Source of the DNA: Dryomyza anilis
Taxonomy: Eukaryota; Arthropoda; Insecta; Diptera; Dryomyzidae
Length of the DNA: 64,000 nucleotides
Assembly (NCBI GenBank): GCA_951804985.1
Contig: OX638130.1
Location: forward strand, 78,238,583-78,302,582
Direction of reading: 5' to 3'
The notes beneath the pieces were generated by a model. The model was given only the letters and a program-made list of their open reading frames with translations. It was not told the origin of the DNA and searched no databases. Positions 33,730-45,775 of this stretch are shown in pieces (the first letter of the stretch is position 1; each line of letters begins with the position of its first letter). The position numbers were made by a program, and so were the translations under genes.

Positions 33730-35748
33730 GGGCCATTCCATACCAAATCGACCAAAAAAAGTCAAATTTAAGATTTTACCTTTTCGATTTGAAAAAAAAT
33801 TAGGCAACTGATAAAGGGTACCCAGATATGTACTGACAATTTTTATACCCTACACCTATGAGGTACAGGGTATATTAACTTTGTGCATATATTGTAACGC
33901 CCGGTATGGAAAAGTATATATATTCTTGATCAGCATCACTACCGAGTCCGTTTAGCCATGTCCGTCTGGCTGTCTGTCTGTCTGTCCGTCTTGCTGTCTT
34001 GCTGTCCGAATACAGAATAACTTGAGAAATACTGATCAGAATGCGATGAAATTATATCTCAATATATTTTAGCCAAAAGTAGGAACTGAGTTTGAAAATG
34101 AGCCAAATCGGTCAACGGACACGCCCACAAGTCACTTTTACATAACTCTTTCGGAACTAATAACTCGAAAAGTGTTCAAGGTATAGTTATAAAATTTAAA
34201 AGGTATTGTTAGAATTCACCTATAAATATGTGGTCCAAAAATGGGCGTGATCCGCCCACTTTTTTTTTTTCATTATTTCCCGGGTTTTCATAGTGGAAAT
34301 GTCATCCGTAAATTATTAAAATCAAGTCTATGAAATATTAGCATTTCAAAATTTTAAATATAGGCGTGGTCCGCCCAATTATATGTTTCAATTTTTTTTT
34401 TTAGTTGTTTATACTTTTATATAAATTTTTTAATTTATGGGGATATAAGACATAAATTTCTGATATATGAATAATATTCTGAGGGTGGAGAGGTTCAGCA
34501 TTATTAAAAACTTTAAAATTAAGGTATGCAATTAAATATCCCACATTAATATCCCCACTAAAGGTGTAGGGTATTCCATAGTCGGGCTCGACCGACTATA
34601 AAAATCCGCCCCATGTGACCGTCAACTACTTCCAGAGATACAGTGGCTCAAAGTTACAAAAAATGGGCCAAAAATCACTTTTGTAGGGTGGTTCATATTT
34701 AAATATCTCTTAAACTAGAAATGCTAGAAACTCCGCTGATGGCTCGTTTTAAAGCTTTTAGAAAAAATAAGTTGTAACTTCTAAACGTGAACATGTAGCC
34801 CGTGGTCATTATCCACTCCAAAATAGATGTCCTTAAAAAGGACCCTTTTTAAAATTCTGAAAAAATCGTGTAATTTGGTTGATTTAATATAAATGCTCAT
34901 GCCAAATTTCAAGATGGTATTTTGATGGCATCATATTTTAAAAAATAATTTTCTAAATTTTTATTTATTTTTTGCATTGAAAAAAAAAATGTTTTTTTTT
35001 ACTGTAAATGTTGTAATAATTCTTGAATCTATTTCTAACTCTAATTTCTAAAATGGCGTCTGTTTTATCATATTGACTCCAGTTTTTGAGATATTGATTT
35101 TGGGATATAGTTTTTACGATTTTCGAAAAATGGTATATATCTCAAAAACTAGGGACAATTTGGTGAAACTGACGCTATTTTCGAATTCAGAGTTACAAAT
35201 ACATTAAAAAATTATTGCAAATTTTACTTTTGAAACTAATTTTTTTTTTTCAATCAATAAATATGTAAAAAATTTAGATAATTAATTTTTAAAATACGAT
35301 GCGATCAAAATACCATCTTTAAATTTGGCATGCACATTTACATTAATACAAGCAAAATATGTGATTTTTTTTCAGAATTTTATAATGGGTCCTTTTTAAG
35401 GACATCAATTTTAAAGTGCAAGGATAATTGTAACGGGCCACTTGTTCAAGTTTAGAAGTTACAACTTAATTGGTATAAAAGCTTGTTCTATTAGCTTTAA
35501 AACGAGCCATCAGCTCTAGCTTTCTAGCATTTCTACTTCAAGAGATATTGAAATATGAAAAACCATAGAAAAGTGATTTCTGTCCCATTTTTTGCAACTT
35601 TGAACCACTGTATCTCTGAAATTAGTGGGCGTAAAAAATAAAAAAAATTTGATCAATGCATCTTGATACCCTTTATCAGTTGCACAAATTTCATTGAAAT
35701 CGAAGAAGGTGAGTTCCAACCGTTGGTCGATTTGGTGTGGAATGGCCC
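33730..35748. mobile_element. 2.0-kb foldback DNA element, GGGCCATTCCA ends, 4-bp duplication
   Basis: Termini GGGCCATTCCATACCAAATC and the inverse of GGTCGATTTGGTGTGGAATG, flanked by ATAC on both sides. Long internal arms (about 34630-35090 and 35130-35617) are mutually inverted: GGTCCTTTTTAAGGACAT, TAGAAGTTACAACTTA and CGAGCCATCAGC occur in both. A mini-me element (33838-34608) is nested in the left half. No transposase found. Confidence 0.8.
33838..34608 (+). mobile_element. mini-me/DINE-like element (subfamily B)
   Basis: Starts TATACCCTACACCTATGAGG with GTACAGGGTATATTAACTT. The core is TATATATATTCTTGATCAGC, followed by a GTCTGTCTGTCC run. It ends with GTGTAGGGTATTCCATAGTC and the hairpin GTCGGGCTCGACCGAC. 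Diverged from subfamily A, with added GGCGTGGTCCGCCC-type segments. Confidence 0.7.
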
Positions 35749-36151
35749 ATACATTTTATTGAAATAATATTAATTAATTACAGATTTGGAATCGTGTGAT
35801 AATTACCTTTCATTTGAGTACCATATGTACTTGTAAGTGGGTGCACCAGTTTTTTTCAAGGTTACCACAGGTCCGAGCGGATATTTTTTTAAATTTTGTT
35901 TTTTTTTGTTGCGAAAATACAGGGGTGGCAATTTGCCTGTAAAGTTAACTTCTCCCAATAATTATTCTCAATTTATAATGTCAGTAAATGTCATTCGAAA
36001 ATTAGAGATATCAAGAAATAAAAAATAAAAACTTATTAAATGAATAACATATTGCGTAATATTTTTTCTATGGAATATTTCGATTATTTATTCTCAGTGT
36101 ATTTAAATTACATTCGTGCGGGAAATTTGACAGTAAATTTGGGGAATTTTA

Positions 36152-36540
36152 TTAAGAATATCGGGGACAATGAAAATATGAGTTGTCATCACTGGTCGCA
36201 ACGTCCAACTTTGCATCTGTTTTGATATTTTTTCCGATCATTTCTAGCGGTAAATCGAATACATCAATAAAAACCCACGCAACTTTATATATAAAGTTCG
36301 TCGTTGGTGAAGCACATGTATGCCCTAAAATTTTATATTTTACTGCCGACAAGAGGTCTTCAATTTTTTGTTTTCTTTTACGTATATATTTAAAATCATG
36401 ATTTCTTTTTCTTAAGTTGATTTTTATGTTTATTATAATATTTAAGTTATAAAACAATTTATTTTTTCTAAACATTTTAAAAGTGTACCTACATATCACT
36501 TCAATTTCTTTTTATGTTTTTGGTTCTTTTGGTTTCGCAT
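36152..36540 (-). CDS. Small two-exon gene of unknown function
   Basis: Exon 1 (36540-36500) starts MRNQKNQKHKKKLK. A GT at 36499-36498 and an AG before 36410 define an 89-nt intron whose removal keeps the frame. Exon 2 (36410-36152) continues KRNHDFKYIRKRKQKIEDLL, then LGHTCASPTTNFIYKV and FIDVFDLPLEMIGKNIKTDA, and stops after FHCPRYS. The protein is about 99 residues with a very basic N-terminus, possibly a nuclear or nucleolar signal, and a more ordinary acidic C-terminal part. Its composition is unlike the AT-driven frames around it. I do not recognise the family. The start codon and splice choice are inferred, and the 5' donor (GTGATA) is weak. Confidence 0.45.
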
Positions 36541-36754
36541 ATCTTTTACTTCTTTTGAAAGTGCGACAACAAACATATACGAATCCAACAACACAAAATC
36601 CAAGCTACAACTTACTGTACAAGTTGTCATGCGGCTGTTGTCTGTCTGTTATCATGGTTGGCTGTACAAGAATACAAACACACCGTGTCATACGTCTTTC
36701 TGTTGTCATCTGTTGTCAACGACATCTGAAATATCCGCCCAATTAAAAAAATAT

Positions 36755-36900
36755 ATTTTCCGGTTTTTTCTGGTTTTATTAATTAGATTTTAAAAATTAT
36801 ACCAGTAATATATCCATCAAGAGTGTGGAGTATTCCATAGTTGGGCCCGATCGACTATAAAAGTCGGTCAAATGTGACCTAACTTTCCCAACTCGTTTTA
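36755..36900 (+). mobile_element. mini-me 3' end remnant
   Basis: AGTGTGGAGTATTCCATAGT, hairpin GTTGGGCCCGATCGAC, then GTGACCTAACTTTCCCAACT, matching the 3' end of subfamily B. Confidence 0.6.
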
Positions 36901-37398
36901 AATTAAATTACATAATATAAAAATTGTGAATTTTTCATTAGAACGAAAAAATCCTGCAGCTGAAAATATAACTCAAGTGTTTCTGATTTCCATTTTACAA
37001 ATGTTTTCCAATATACATATATAATTTTTTACGCATATTAATGAAAGATTGCACTTTTTTGTCGTGTGCGAATTCCCTAAAGGGAACGTAAATATAAACA
37101 ATAAATTATGAAAAATGTAACAATTAAAATAAAACCACAGAAAAAAGGCCTTTATTAACTCCAATTTGCATGAATTGTTATGAGTAATTTTTATATAAAA
37201 TATTTTTGAAAATTTTTCGAGATCTCGTCTAGATTCGAGACCGAGATCCAGATGACTTTCAAAAGTCGAGACGAGATCATTTTTTTTTTTAACTTTTCCA
37301 AAATCTCGGAAAATCTCGCTCGAACGCATCACTAATCACCCTAATATATAAAAACGTAATTGTATTTTAATTCTAGTTAAACATATATGTTAATTCAG
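36901..37398. other. Intronic or intergenic DNA before the ATM exon
   Basis: AT-rich, with a CGAGATCTCG/GAGACGAGATC patch around 37220-37320. It ends in a usable acceptor TTAATTCAG at 37398. No coding signal. Confidence 0.5.
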
Positions 37399-38196
37399 AG
37401 GAATTCGAAATGAAATGTAAAATAATACAAGAAAGCAGACAGGCCGCCGAATCAGTTGGTAAACAGAATAAAGACCGAGATATGAATATCTGCGCAATAT
37501 TTATGAAAAAGTTCGCCAACTTGGACGAGAAGGAAATACAGTCTGTGAACGAAAAACGTACGGATTTCTTATGTATTGCCGTTGAAAACTATATCAAATT
37601 TTGCAAAATTGATCATAACATCACGAGTCATGCAGTTTATCGAATTATTTCATTGTGGTTTTCAAACAAACCTAATGAATCAATTCAGAAAATAATGGTT
37701 GAAAATGTTGCTGATGTACCTACCTACAAATTCCTATGTGTTTTAAATCAGATGACTGCGCGATTAAATACCAAAAACAAAAATTTTCTATTAGTTCTCA
37801 GGAATATTTTGGTAAGGTGTGTAAAGGATCATCCACATCAAACGTTGTATCAATTGTTACCACTCATTTTTGCATTCACTGATAGCTCTAATAACAAGAG
37901 CAATGATCGCATTATAATTGCAAGAGACATAATTAACAAAGCAAAAAATCAAACAAATAGTTCAATAATAAAGCAGTTAGAATGTATGTTTCCAGGTAAA
38001 TATACTATAAATTTTTCCTTAATTTTCTTCTAACGATTTTATCTCTTCTTAGCTTTAATTGAATTTGCAAATGAAACACTATCAGAAAATAAATTAATAC
38101 TAAATGATAAAATGCGGATGTTGAAAAACTTAAATGCGATTCAATGCCCCACAATCGATTTGCCTGTTGCTATCAACAAAGAGTATAATATAACAA
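37399..38196 (+). CDS. tefu: ATM serine/threonine kinase (fly tefu), two internal FAT-domain exons
   Basis: ATM is a large PI3K-like kinase that signals DNA double-strand breaks and protects telomeres. Exon a (37399-37995) follows a TTCAG acceptor and ends at CCAG/GTAAAT. Exon b (38053-38196) follows TCTTCTTAG and ends at AACAA/GTATGT. The intron between is 57 nt and phases agree. Exon a has FLCIAVENYIKF, VPTYKFLCVLNQM and KDHPHQTLYQLLPLIFAF. Exon b has ENKLILNDKMRMLKNL and CPTIDLPVA. These match, in order, the C-terminal FAT region of animal ATM just before the kinase domain. The frame is open throughout. The exons before and after, including the kinase domain, were not found in the window, so this is partial, either because of very long introns or because it is a displaced fragment. 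Confidence 0.82.
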
Positions 38197-38820
38197 GTAT
38201 GTATTTTTTATTGTTTTATCTTAATAAATATATATTTTTTAATATGAAAATTAAAAATTCCACCCAATTTGTTAAAAACAGACCAATCATTTTGAACTAA
38301 TCAATCTTACAAATTTTCAATTAACTCTATTTTTAATATTTTATGATTCGACTTTTATGTTCGAACCTCGATTTCATAGTTTCTTTTCCCTCTATAAAAG
38401 TTATAAAAAAATATATATAAATTAATATTTGAAAAATGAAAATATGCCACCCTATTCCATCACATGCTAATTCGATTAAGACTATTTTTAATGTCATTTC
38501 ATTTTTGGATTCTTTATATTCTGTCAAATTTTGGTGCGGATCGCTCGATCCTATCCCAAATTATAAACAAAAATGTTCTTAGCATAAAAGAACAATTTTG
38601 GAAACTTACAATCCATATCCACTGGAAGTTTTTGAATTTTATAATTTCCTAAGTAGACTTACCAATTTTTGTTTTTTTTTTGAACCATTTTTATTTTTTT
38701 AGAGGACATGCTTACAATATTTTATAAAATAATGAAATATTAATTCCATTACAAAATAGCGAATTAAAACCATTACAAAATCAACATATACAGTTTTTGG
38801 GGTCAAAGTCACCCCAGTTG
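38197..38820. other. Start of the intron after the ATM exon
   Basis: AT-rich DNA with no recognised element. Short frames here have no similarity I can name. A kinase-domain exon was looked for and not seen. Confidence 0.5.
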
Positions 38821-40582
38821 ACGGTAGGTGTACCGACCACTATTGGTACTACTATTCGTTTCGCAGGAAAACATTATTTTAATGCACTTGAGCATGATGT
38901 GAATATATATTTGACCAAAAAGCACGTATACAGTTTCAGATGAGGTATTTGTTCAGTCAGCTTAGATATGGGGCATTCCATTGTGACGGGCGTTACATTC
39001 ATACGATCAAAAACCTTCTCATTTGATAAATAAAAAAAGATAAATATATTTTTAAAATGCAGATGATAGATCTTATGGTCCTCTATGCATTTGTAAAAAA
39101 CTTTTGCAATAGATCCTATATCGTTCTACAAATTTGAATTTAAATACTGTGACGGGCGTTACGCGTACTTTTTCAAAAAACAGAGTTTACTCCACAAAGT
39201 ATTAAATTTTAGCTAAAATAATCGGACTATGGAGATGAAATATATCTCAAATACTTCATTAATAATTGGAGTTCTTTACTCTATAACAAAATTCTGTAAT
39301 GGTTACTTTGATCACTTACTTATAAAGTATTAAAACTTGTGACGGGTGTTACACATTTTGTGACGGGCGTTACCTGTACGAATTCTATACAAATATACAT
39401 GAAAATTCAAAATATGAATTGCAATTTTTTGATGAAAAAGAGCAAATTTTAGTGGTATGAATGGTAAACCGTTATTTTAAGGCACACCGTCCACATATAA
39501 TTTATTTTGAAAACTAAACATTTCGTTTTGAAAAAAATATGTATTATATTACCATTCTTTTAAATAACTACTCTGTCTGGATCATTTGTGGTCCGTTTCC
39601 TTTGCAAGCTTACATAAATATTTTTCGCATTTCGAAAATAATTTTTTGGGATTTTTTATGATTTTTTTGTAAGGTTTGGAATTTCCCTTATCTATCTGTG
39701 CTTATTGAATATTTTGGAATATTTACTACTTTTTCTATGGTTAAATAATAATATAATTGATTATTGATGCATATATTAACAAATATATAATTTTCCAGTT
39801 TTTTTGTTTTGCGACGATTGTTAATTGTGACGGGCGTTACAATATTTTGGATGGATATAGCAACCATCTGAAATATCTATGAGTCCAAAGACTATAATAA
39901 ATGGAAAGATACGATAAAAATCTTTACTTTTACAAAGTTTCCCAGTTGTAGGTTTGCAAAATAGTTCGCAAAATAACTTTTACTATTTATTTTGTGACGG
40001 GCGTTACAACTCAAAAAAGTTAAACTGTTTGGTTAATTGTCAGTACTTTGAACCACTTATCACCAATGCAATGGGTGGCATACTTTCGCAAACAAATTGC
40101 CTTTCAAATTGTACAATTTTCTTTCGGATTTAAAACAACGTGTTTCATATAATGCCTCAATTTTCTACTATAATAAATTTGAAACAAATATTTGACTTTA
40201 ATTGAGAAAAAAACACATTTGACAGGAATATTGGTAAATTCTGATCACAGAATATGAAATTAGAAGTATTTCTTATCCTTAAAACCATTAAACGGAATCA
40301 AAATGTTTAACTTTAATATATTACACCTTGGTAACGTTTTTTGTGGAATGCCCCATATATAAGTAATCTAAATCTAAAGTTTCATTGATCTAGCTCTTCT
40401 ACTTTTTCTGTAATCGTGATTTCAACAGACAAACAGACGGACATCGCCAAATCGACTCAGGAGATCGTGCTGATCAAGAATATATATACTTTTCCATACC
40501 GGAGATGCTTTCTTCAGGGTGTTACGAACGGCGTACCAAACTGAATATACCATTTCACTCTTAGTGTAGGGTATAAAAAATG
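38821..40582 (-). mobile_element. mini-me/DINE-like element split by a DNA transposon
   Basis: Pieces 38821-38969 and 40355-40582 join into a diverged reverse copy of subfamily A. Landmarks are GGTAGGTGTACCGA, TTGAGCATGATGTGAATATA, ACAGACAAACAGACGGACAT and AGTGTAGGGTAT. The break carries the ATAT duplication of the inserted element. Confidence 0.7.
38970..40354. mobile_element. 1.4-kb DNA element, GGGGCATTCCA ends, six GTGACGGGCGTTAC repeats
   Basis: Ends GGGGCATTCCA and inverse, flanked by ATAT (38966-38969 and 40355-40358). The 14-bp word GTGACGGGCGTTAC occurs at about 38983, 39149, 39360, 39827 and 39994, with a one-base variant at 39339, all in the same orientation. The word is itself a near palindrome. 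Repeats of this kind near the ends are often transposase binding sites (inference). No protein frame. Confidence 0.8.
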
Positions 40583-40611
40583 TATTCAAAATTTAATAAT
40601 TATATTTAGGG

Positions 40612-41409
40612 TACACGCATAGAAATATATTGTTAGATCTGACAATAAATTAACAATATGTATGTTCAACATAGATCCCATTATAATATTGTGAATTTAT
40701 TGTCGGTTTTAAAAATTGTATTGTTAATTTTAAAAATTATGAAATTGTTGCTGGTAACATTAGATATTGTCATTTATAAATATCATAAAATTATCAACTA
40801 AAATATGTTATTATAAAATTTCAATAAATCAAAACATTATTTTGTATATTTTTATTTTATTTTATCATGATATTTAAACCTGCTTCATTATCAGTAAAGG
40901 CTATTTGTTCAAGCCTTGGGTTTAACCAAGTGCCATGACGACTATGTGAACGGGAGCTGTCGGCGATCGCTTTGTACGCTGCTTTGAAGATCAATTATAC
41001 GGCCAAACAAATGACCCTTGCATAATCTTTAGGCGTTTAAGTAGGGGTGTGTCATATCCCTACTTCCGGTTCGCAGAAGTTATATAAATTGTAGGTCACA
41101 ATAACAGTTGGCGGCTTCCGACACAATGTATGCAGCATGGATCTTGATGTTAATCATCGAAAGATTCTAAGGCGTCTGGGAGCATAGCTGAAATAAACCA
41201 TACAAAACCAATCAAATATACATATTAATAACTATATTTATTAATTTTATATGTAACTTACATTTTTTTTACTTATTTTTTTAACGTCATTTTAAAAATA
41301 CAACAATAACAATTTTGGCATAACATACCAGAGATGCCTCATTTTTATTTATTGTTTTTAAATGACAATCTCATATTATTAAATTTAACAATATATTTCT
41401 ATGCGTGTA
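40612..41409. mobile_element. 0.8-kb element with TACACGCATAG inverted ends
   Basis: Ends TACACGCATAGAAATATATT and inverse, about 24 bp nearly perfect. The interior is AT-rich with one less AT-rich patch around 40910-41170. Target duplication is unclear. Non-autonomous. Confidence 0.65.
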
Positions 41410-41534
41410 TTTATATAGCTATTATTATTTCAATACATATTATAGGAGAGTAAGTGGGGGTAAAGTGGGACACGTTTTGATTTTCTTTTAAAAAAATACA
41501 TTTGAATATTTTTTTAAATTCTTTTGAAGGGTGC

Positions 41535-42308
41535 ACAGAAAAATGTTCATAAATGGAATGAACGGCGTTAATTGAGACACGGTTCATAATATAAATAATC
41601 ATTCTATTTATTATATAGGAATCACATATTTTGTGCAAAACTAACATGATAAACGCGTTCATAATTGTTTTGAATTGCGTCATATTCCGTTTTGAGGAAA
41701 AGCAGCGCAGCCTCCACGTCATGTGCAATTCAGTCTATGGTAAAGACGAGACTGAAAAATAGAAAAAACATTATGACAAAGACACCATAGAGTAGGTAGG
41801 TATTTGAGTATTTGGGTATGATCGTTTATGTGTACTGCAACCATTTTGACCAATCTATAAATAGATATTATTATTATTTTACTGATGCGTCCTGACAACG
41901 TCATGACAAGCAGATGACAGATACAGTTCTTGGTTTTTTATTCGTATGTCATTTTGTACTTATATATAAAACGTTTCGTTTGTTATTTACAACTCCAAAG
42001 AAACGTGCGACCCAGGTACCTACCATCGATCAACAATGAACAGTAAATAAAAAAAGTAATATAATAAAAAATAAAAAATATATATATATATATGTATGTA
42101 TATATATATTTTTTTAAATAGTGAAAAAGTTCATATATATTATGAATTTGTTCATAAATATTATGAATGCGTTCATCAATATTACAATTTTTTTCATTTG
42201 ATTTTATGAGCGGGATGGGATGAATTTGGTGATTGATTTTGTCGCAATGGAAAATTCAGAAAGTTGATGAACAAATTCATAAATAGTATGAACGTTTTTT
42301 TTTTCTGT
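41535..42308. mobile_element. Possible element with ACAGAAAAA ends and TTCAT palindromes
   Basis: The left end ACAGAAAAATGTTCATAAAT and the inverse of the right end (ACAGAAAAAAAAAACGTTCA) agree. Several TTCATAAATATTATGAA words lie near the right end, as in 30270-31082. A TATATAAAACG near 41963 looks like a TATA element, but no gene follows. Confidence 0.45.
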
Positions 42309-42944
42309 TTCTAAATTTTTTGAGATTACGTTTAACAAAAAAAATATAAGTATTATGTATAAAATTATATCTATAATTGTATGATTCCTCTTTTTTTCCT
42401 TTTACGATATTTTACAGTATAATTTTATTGTCCTAAATTAATCAGAAAAATTTCAACAGAATCTTAAACCCGTAGAATTCAGTTTGCATAAATCCATTAC
42501 TTTAAATGGATTTAACTCAATATTCCACTTTATAGTCAAATGAATATCAAATACTTTTAAAACTGAATAAAATAAAATATTTTCGTGCATCATTTTAGGC
42601 TTAAAAAAAATCTTGTGCCCTATTCTTCACTACAAGTTTTGAGCCAATGGCATCCGGTTCCATAAATAAGATTACAAAATTAGATAGTTAGTTTAGATTT
42701 ACCACATGGCGATCCTGACAAACTAAACGAGAATATTATCTAAAAAGAATTTTGGACTATTATATATCAATGAGACCCCAAATTCCATAAACGGCCCTAA
42801 GACTATAACGATACAGGAGTAAAACAAAAGAAAGGAGATAACCATTAGAAATCATTTATAAAAATTTTCAAAACTACGAATAATTTAACAAACTACATTA
42901 CATTAATATGTAAAAATTCAACAAAAAATCATACATTTTGTGCA
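42309..42944. other. Unassigned AT-rich DNA
   Basis: No frame, repeat or structural RNA could be supported here. Confidence 0.5.
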
Positions 42945-43300
42945 GATATTTCAATATGTAAAGCAGATAATCTACGAGGACACGAGATATATTCTCCGGG
43001 CGAAAAGTGTAAATTAACAGGAATTACAAGTGAGGAAGTATTTTCTTTAGGCACAATAAATCGATCATATTATTCACGCTTTTCATATCGTTGATTTCAA
43101 ATTTCCAATAGTAACTGATGGATGAATAAAAATTCCAGCAAGGTCTGAAATCATATATCCAATTAATATCAAGTTAAAGGAAGACAGTGTTATTTTAAAC
43201 AAACAAATTATGGACGGCGTATTCGTCAGTAATTCAATAGCGAAGGGTTATTGTCACATAAAAATATTGAACATCAACGACGCACATTGTGAAAAACATA
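42945..43300 (+). pseudogene. Gypsy-like retrotransposon fragment (protease end to RT linker)
   Basis: Reads DISICKADNLRGHEIYSPGE and CKLTGITSEEVFSLGTIN, then after a frame break IPARSEIIYPINIKLKEDSV, KQIMDGVFVSNSIAKG and HIKILNINDAHCE. This order, protease C-terminal part followed by the PARSE and PGVF-type linker, is that of insect gypsy-family pol polyproteins. The DTG catalytic motif lies upstream and is absent. It is truncated on both sides with in-frame stops. Confidence 0.65.
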
Positions 43301-44275
43301 GCCGAAACGCTCGCATCGCCTGTTTCTACATTTTTGGGACTGGATAATAATTGTTTAAGTTTATAATTATATATTATAAATAAAAATAATATGTAATTTA
43401 AAAAAAAGGAATACTTTTTTTATATTAATATACAATGTAAACATCAATATGTTTACATGTATATAAATCTTTTGCACATTCAAATATATATATGTTTGCA
43501 AGAACGCCAAAAATTATTCATTCCGAACATAAATATTTTTGAACGAAAACAAAAATATGTTTGGCTGTTATTATAATAATGTTTGGCAATGCAATATTAC
43601 TTTTGTTTCCATAAGATATATGTAAAGCCTGCAAAATTATGTTAAGGAGAGCCCTTTTTTTGCAGCGTGCAGTCAACTGTAAAAATATACGTGCATCATC
43701 ATTTGGAAAATTGGGACGTTTAAACTTTTTTTGTAGTTAGTTAAAGTGGGTTAAACATGAAATGAAATCATACCATTTACCATTTATTTCAAAGCACTTA
43801 TTATGTTCAAAAATCAGGCATTTTGTAGTTTGTAAACAACAAACTTAAAAAAAACATTTCTATAGAATTTCACATATGCTCAATTTTGAACTTCCGGTGC
43901 CTGATGGTTCCGAAAATAATCAACCAAAAATTCGAAAAATCCACTAAAATAAAAAATTAAATTTATTTCAAACACTTACAATAGCTTCTAGATACTACAG
44001 CGATCACGAACATTTTTCAGCTTCGATTTCGACAAATTCACCACAATAATATTTTATTGAAAGTACTCAATTTTACAAAAGTTAATTTTCTTGAGGTTAA
44101 TTGCCCTTACTGGACATACAGCCGGCAAATGAAGTTTGTTTTAAACGAGAATCAGCGCAAACGGTGGCGCATGGATCAATAAACTTTTTGAAAGTCGAAG
44201 CGGGAAGATTAAATAAAATTCGTTGAACAAAGTTTGGATTTTCATACGTTGGATCCTGGCGGAACCAGTGGACAT
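43301..44275. other. Unassigned, no gene seen
   Basis: AT-rich with scattered homopolymer runs. A moderately mixed stretch at 44.1-44.25 kb did not resolve into a coding frame. Confidence 0.5.
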
Positions 44276-45775
44276 TTAAGGGTTAAAGGTTTATTTTTGT
44301 TTATAATAGTCAGCATAGTTTTTAGAATTTTATATTGCGCCGCAGGAATTTTTTTATTCAAATTTTTTTTTTTAATTATTTGTAATCTAAAGTTTTTTTT
44401 TATTATTAGTGTGATATTACTATAGTTATAACAATAATAGAAGCGCCGCAGGCAATTTTTTTGGAAAAATTCCATTGTACATTATCTGTTTTAATAGTAA
44501 ATTTTCTGAACATATCCACTCGTTTTTTTTATTGACCCTCAAAATTTCCAAACAAAAAAACTCTATGAAAGATTCACAAAATCCTGTTCATTCATGTATA
44601 TAAATTGTAATATATACTTGCTGCTAAACTTAAATTTACCCTGTGTATATAAAATTGTAATCACACGATATCCAATTGGATTTTGGATTATATCAAAGTG
44701 GGCGTGGAAAAAAATTGTCATAATTACAAAAATACCTTTAAAAATATCCTGTATCCTTTAAAACATTTTTATTAACTTAATTTTTTGGAATATGAGAGTG
44801 GCAAAATTAAATTTTAATAAACATCGTGACACGTTAAGACGGTCACGAAGATTTTTTTGACCAGATAATTATAAATAAGGTCTATTTTTGTATATAATAG
44901 TCAACCAATTGATGGGTATTTTATATTGCAATATGACACTGTTAGTAGGCCATTAAAAAAACAAAATCGCGCCTTTTTTTTGTTTAATTATTTGTAATCA
45001 AATATTTTTTTTTGTGTATTTATACCCTAAACCTGTGAGGTACAGGGTATAATAACTTTGTGCAGATATTGTAACGCCCCTTAGGAGGCATGGCCGGTAT
45101 GGAAGCGTATATATATTCTTGATAAGCATCACCACCCGAGTCCGCTTAGCTGTAACCGTCTGTCTTGCTGTCCGTATATACGTCCTGTCCGTATATGCTG
45201 TCCGTATATAACTTACTGCTTAGAACGCGATGAAATTTCGTTTCAATACTTTTTAAAAGTTAGTTCTGTCAATGGAAATGAGCTAAATCGGTCAACGGAC
45301 ACGCCCACCTCCCACACAAGTCACTTATATATAACATTTTAGGAACCAATAACTCGAAAAGTATTCAAAATATACTTATAAAATTTAAAATGTATTGTTA
45401 GAATTCACCTAGAAATATGTGTTCCTAGAAATATTCGCTTTTTAATAGTGTACATTTTATTCGCAAATTATGAAAACAAATTTATGAAATATTAGCCTTA
45501 AATCTCCACATATGTTTTAAAAGTAGGCGTGATCCATCCCTCACATTTATTTTTAACATTTTTTGACTATTTTTTTTACTTTGATATCAATTTTTTAAAT
45601 TATTGGGATATACGTCGAAAATGTCTGATATATAAATAATATTATGAGTGTAAGAATGTTCAACATAACTAAGAACTTTAAAAGGTAGATATGACCGAGC
45701 GCCGCAGGAAAATTTTTTGGAAAAAAATCATTGGGCATTATTTGTTTTAATAGTAAATTTTCTGACCAGTATTGA
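44276..45775. repeat. Diverged tandem duplication marked by GCGCCGCAGG
   Basis: 44285-44512 and 44874-45775 share TATTTTTGTTTATAATAGTC, a TTTTATATTGC word and the tail GCGCCGCAGG then TTTTAATAGTAAATTTTCTG. The second copy is expanded by a mini-me insertion at 45018-45690. The unit is unidentified. Confidence 0.6.
45018..45690 (+). mobile_element. mini-me/DINE-like element (subfamily B)
   Basis: TATACCCTAAACCTGTGAGG with GTACAGGGTATAAT, the core GTATATATATTCTTGATAAG, and a degraded GTCTGTCTTGCTGTCC run. More diverged than the 33.8-kb copy. Confidence 0.65.

Larger units (their letters stand above)
33050..35935. mobile_element. Foldback-type element split by a 2-kb insertion
   Basis: 33060-33175 (TTTCGCAACAAAAAAAC, GCTCGGACC, AAAACTGGTGCACCCACTTA) is the inverse of 35825-35925. 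A second inverted pair (33211-33290 with 33650-33725) lies inside. The 33730-35748 element interrupts it. No coding content. Confidence 0.65.

Noticed and set aside
41411..41728. Minus-strand 105-codon frame
   Set aside because: Overlaps an inverted-repeat element and AT-rich DNA; no family features.
42945..43300. ATM kinase exon
   Set aside because: Motifs fit a gypsy polyprotein (CKLTGIT, PARSE, MDGVF), not a kinase.
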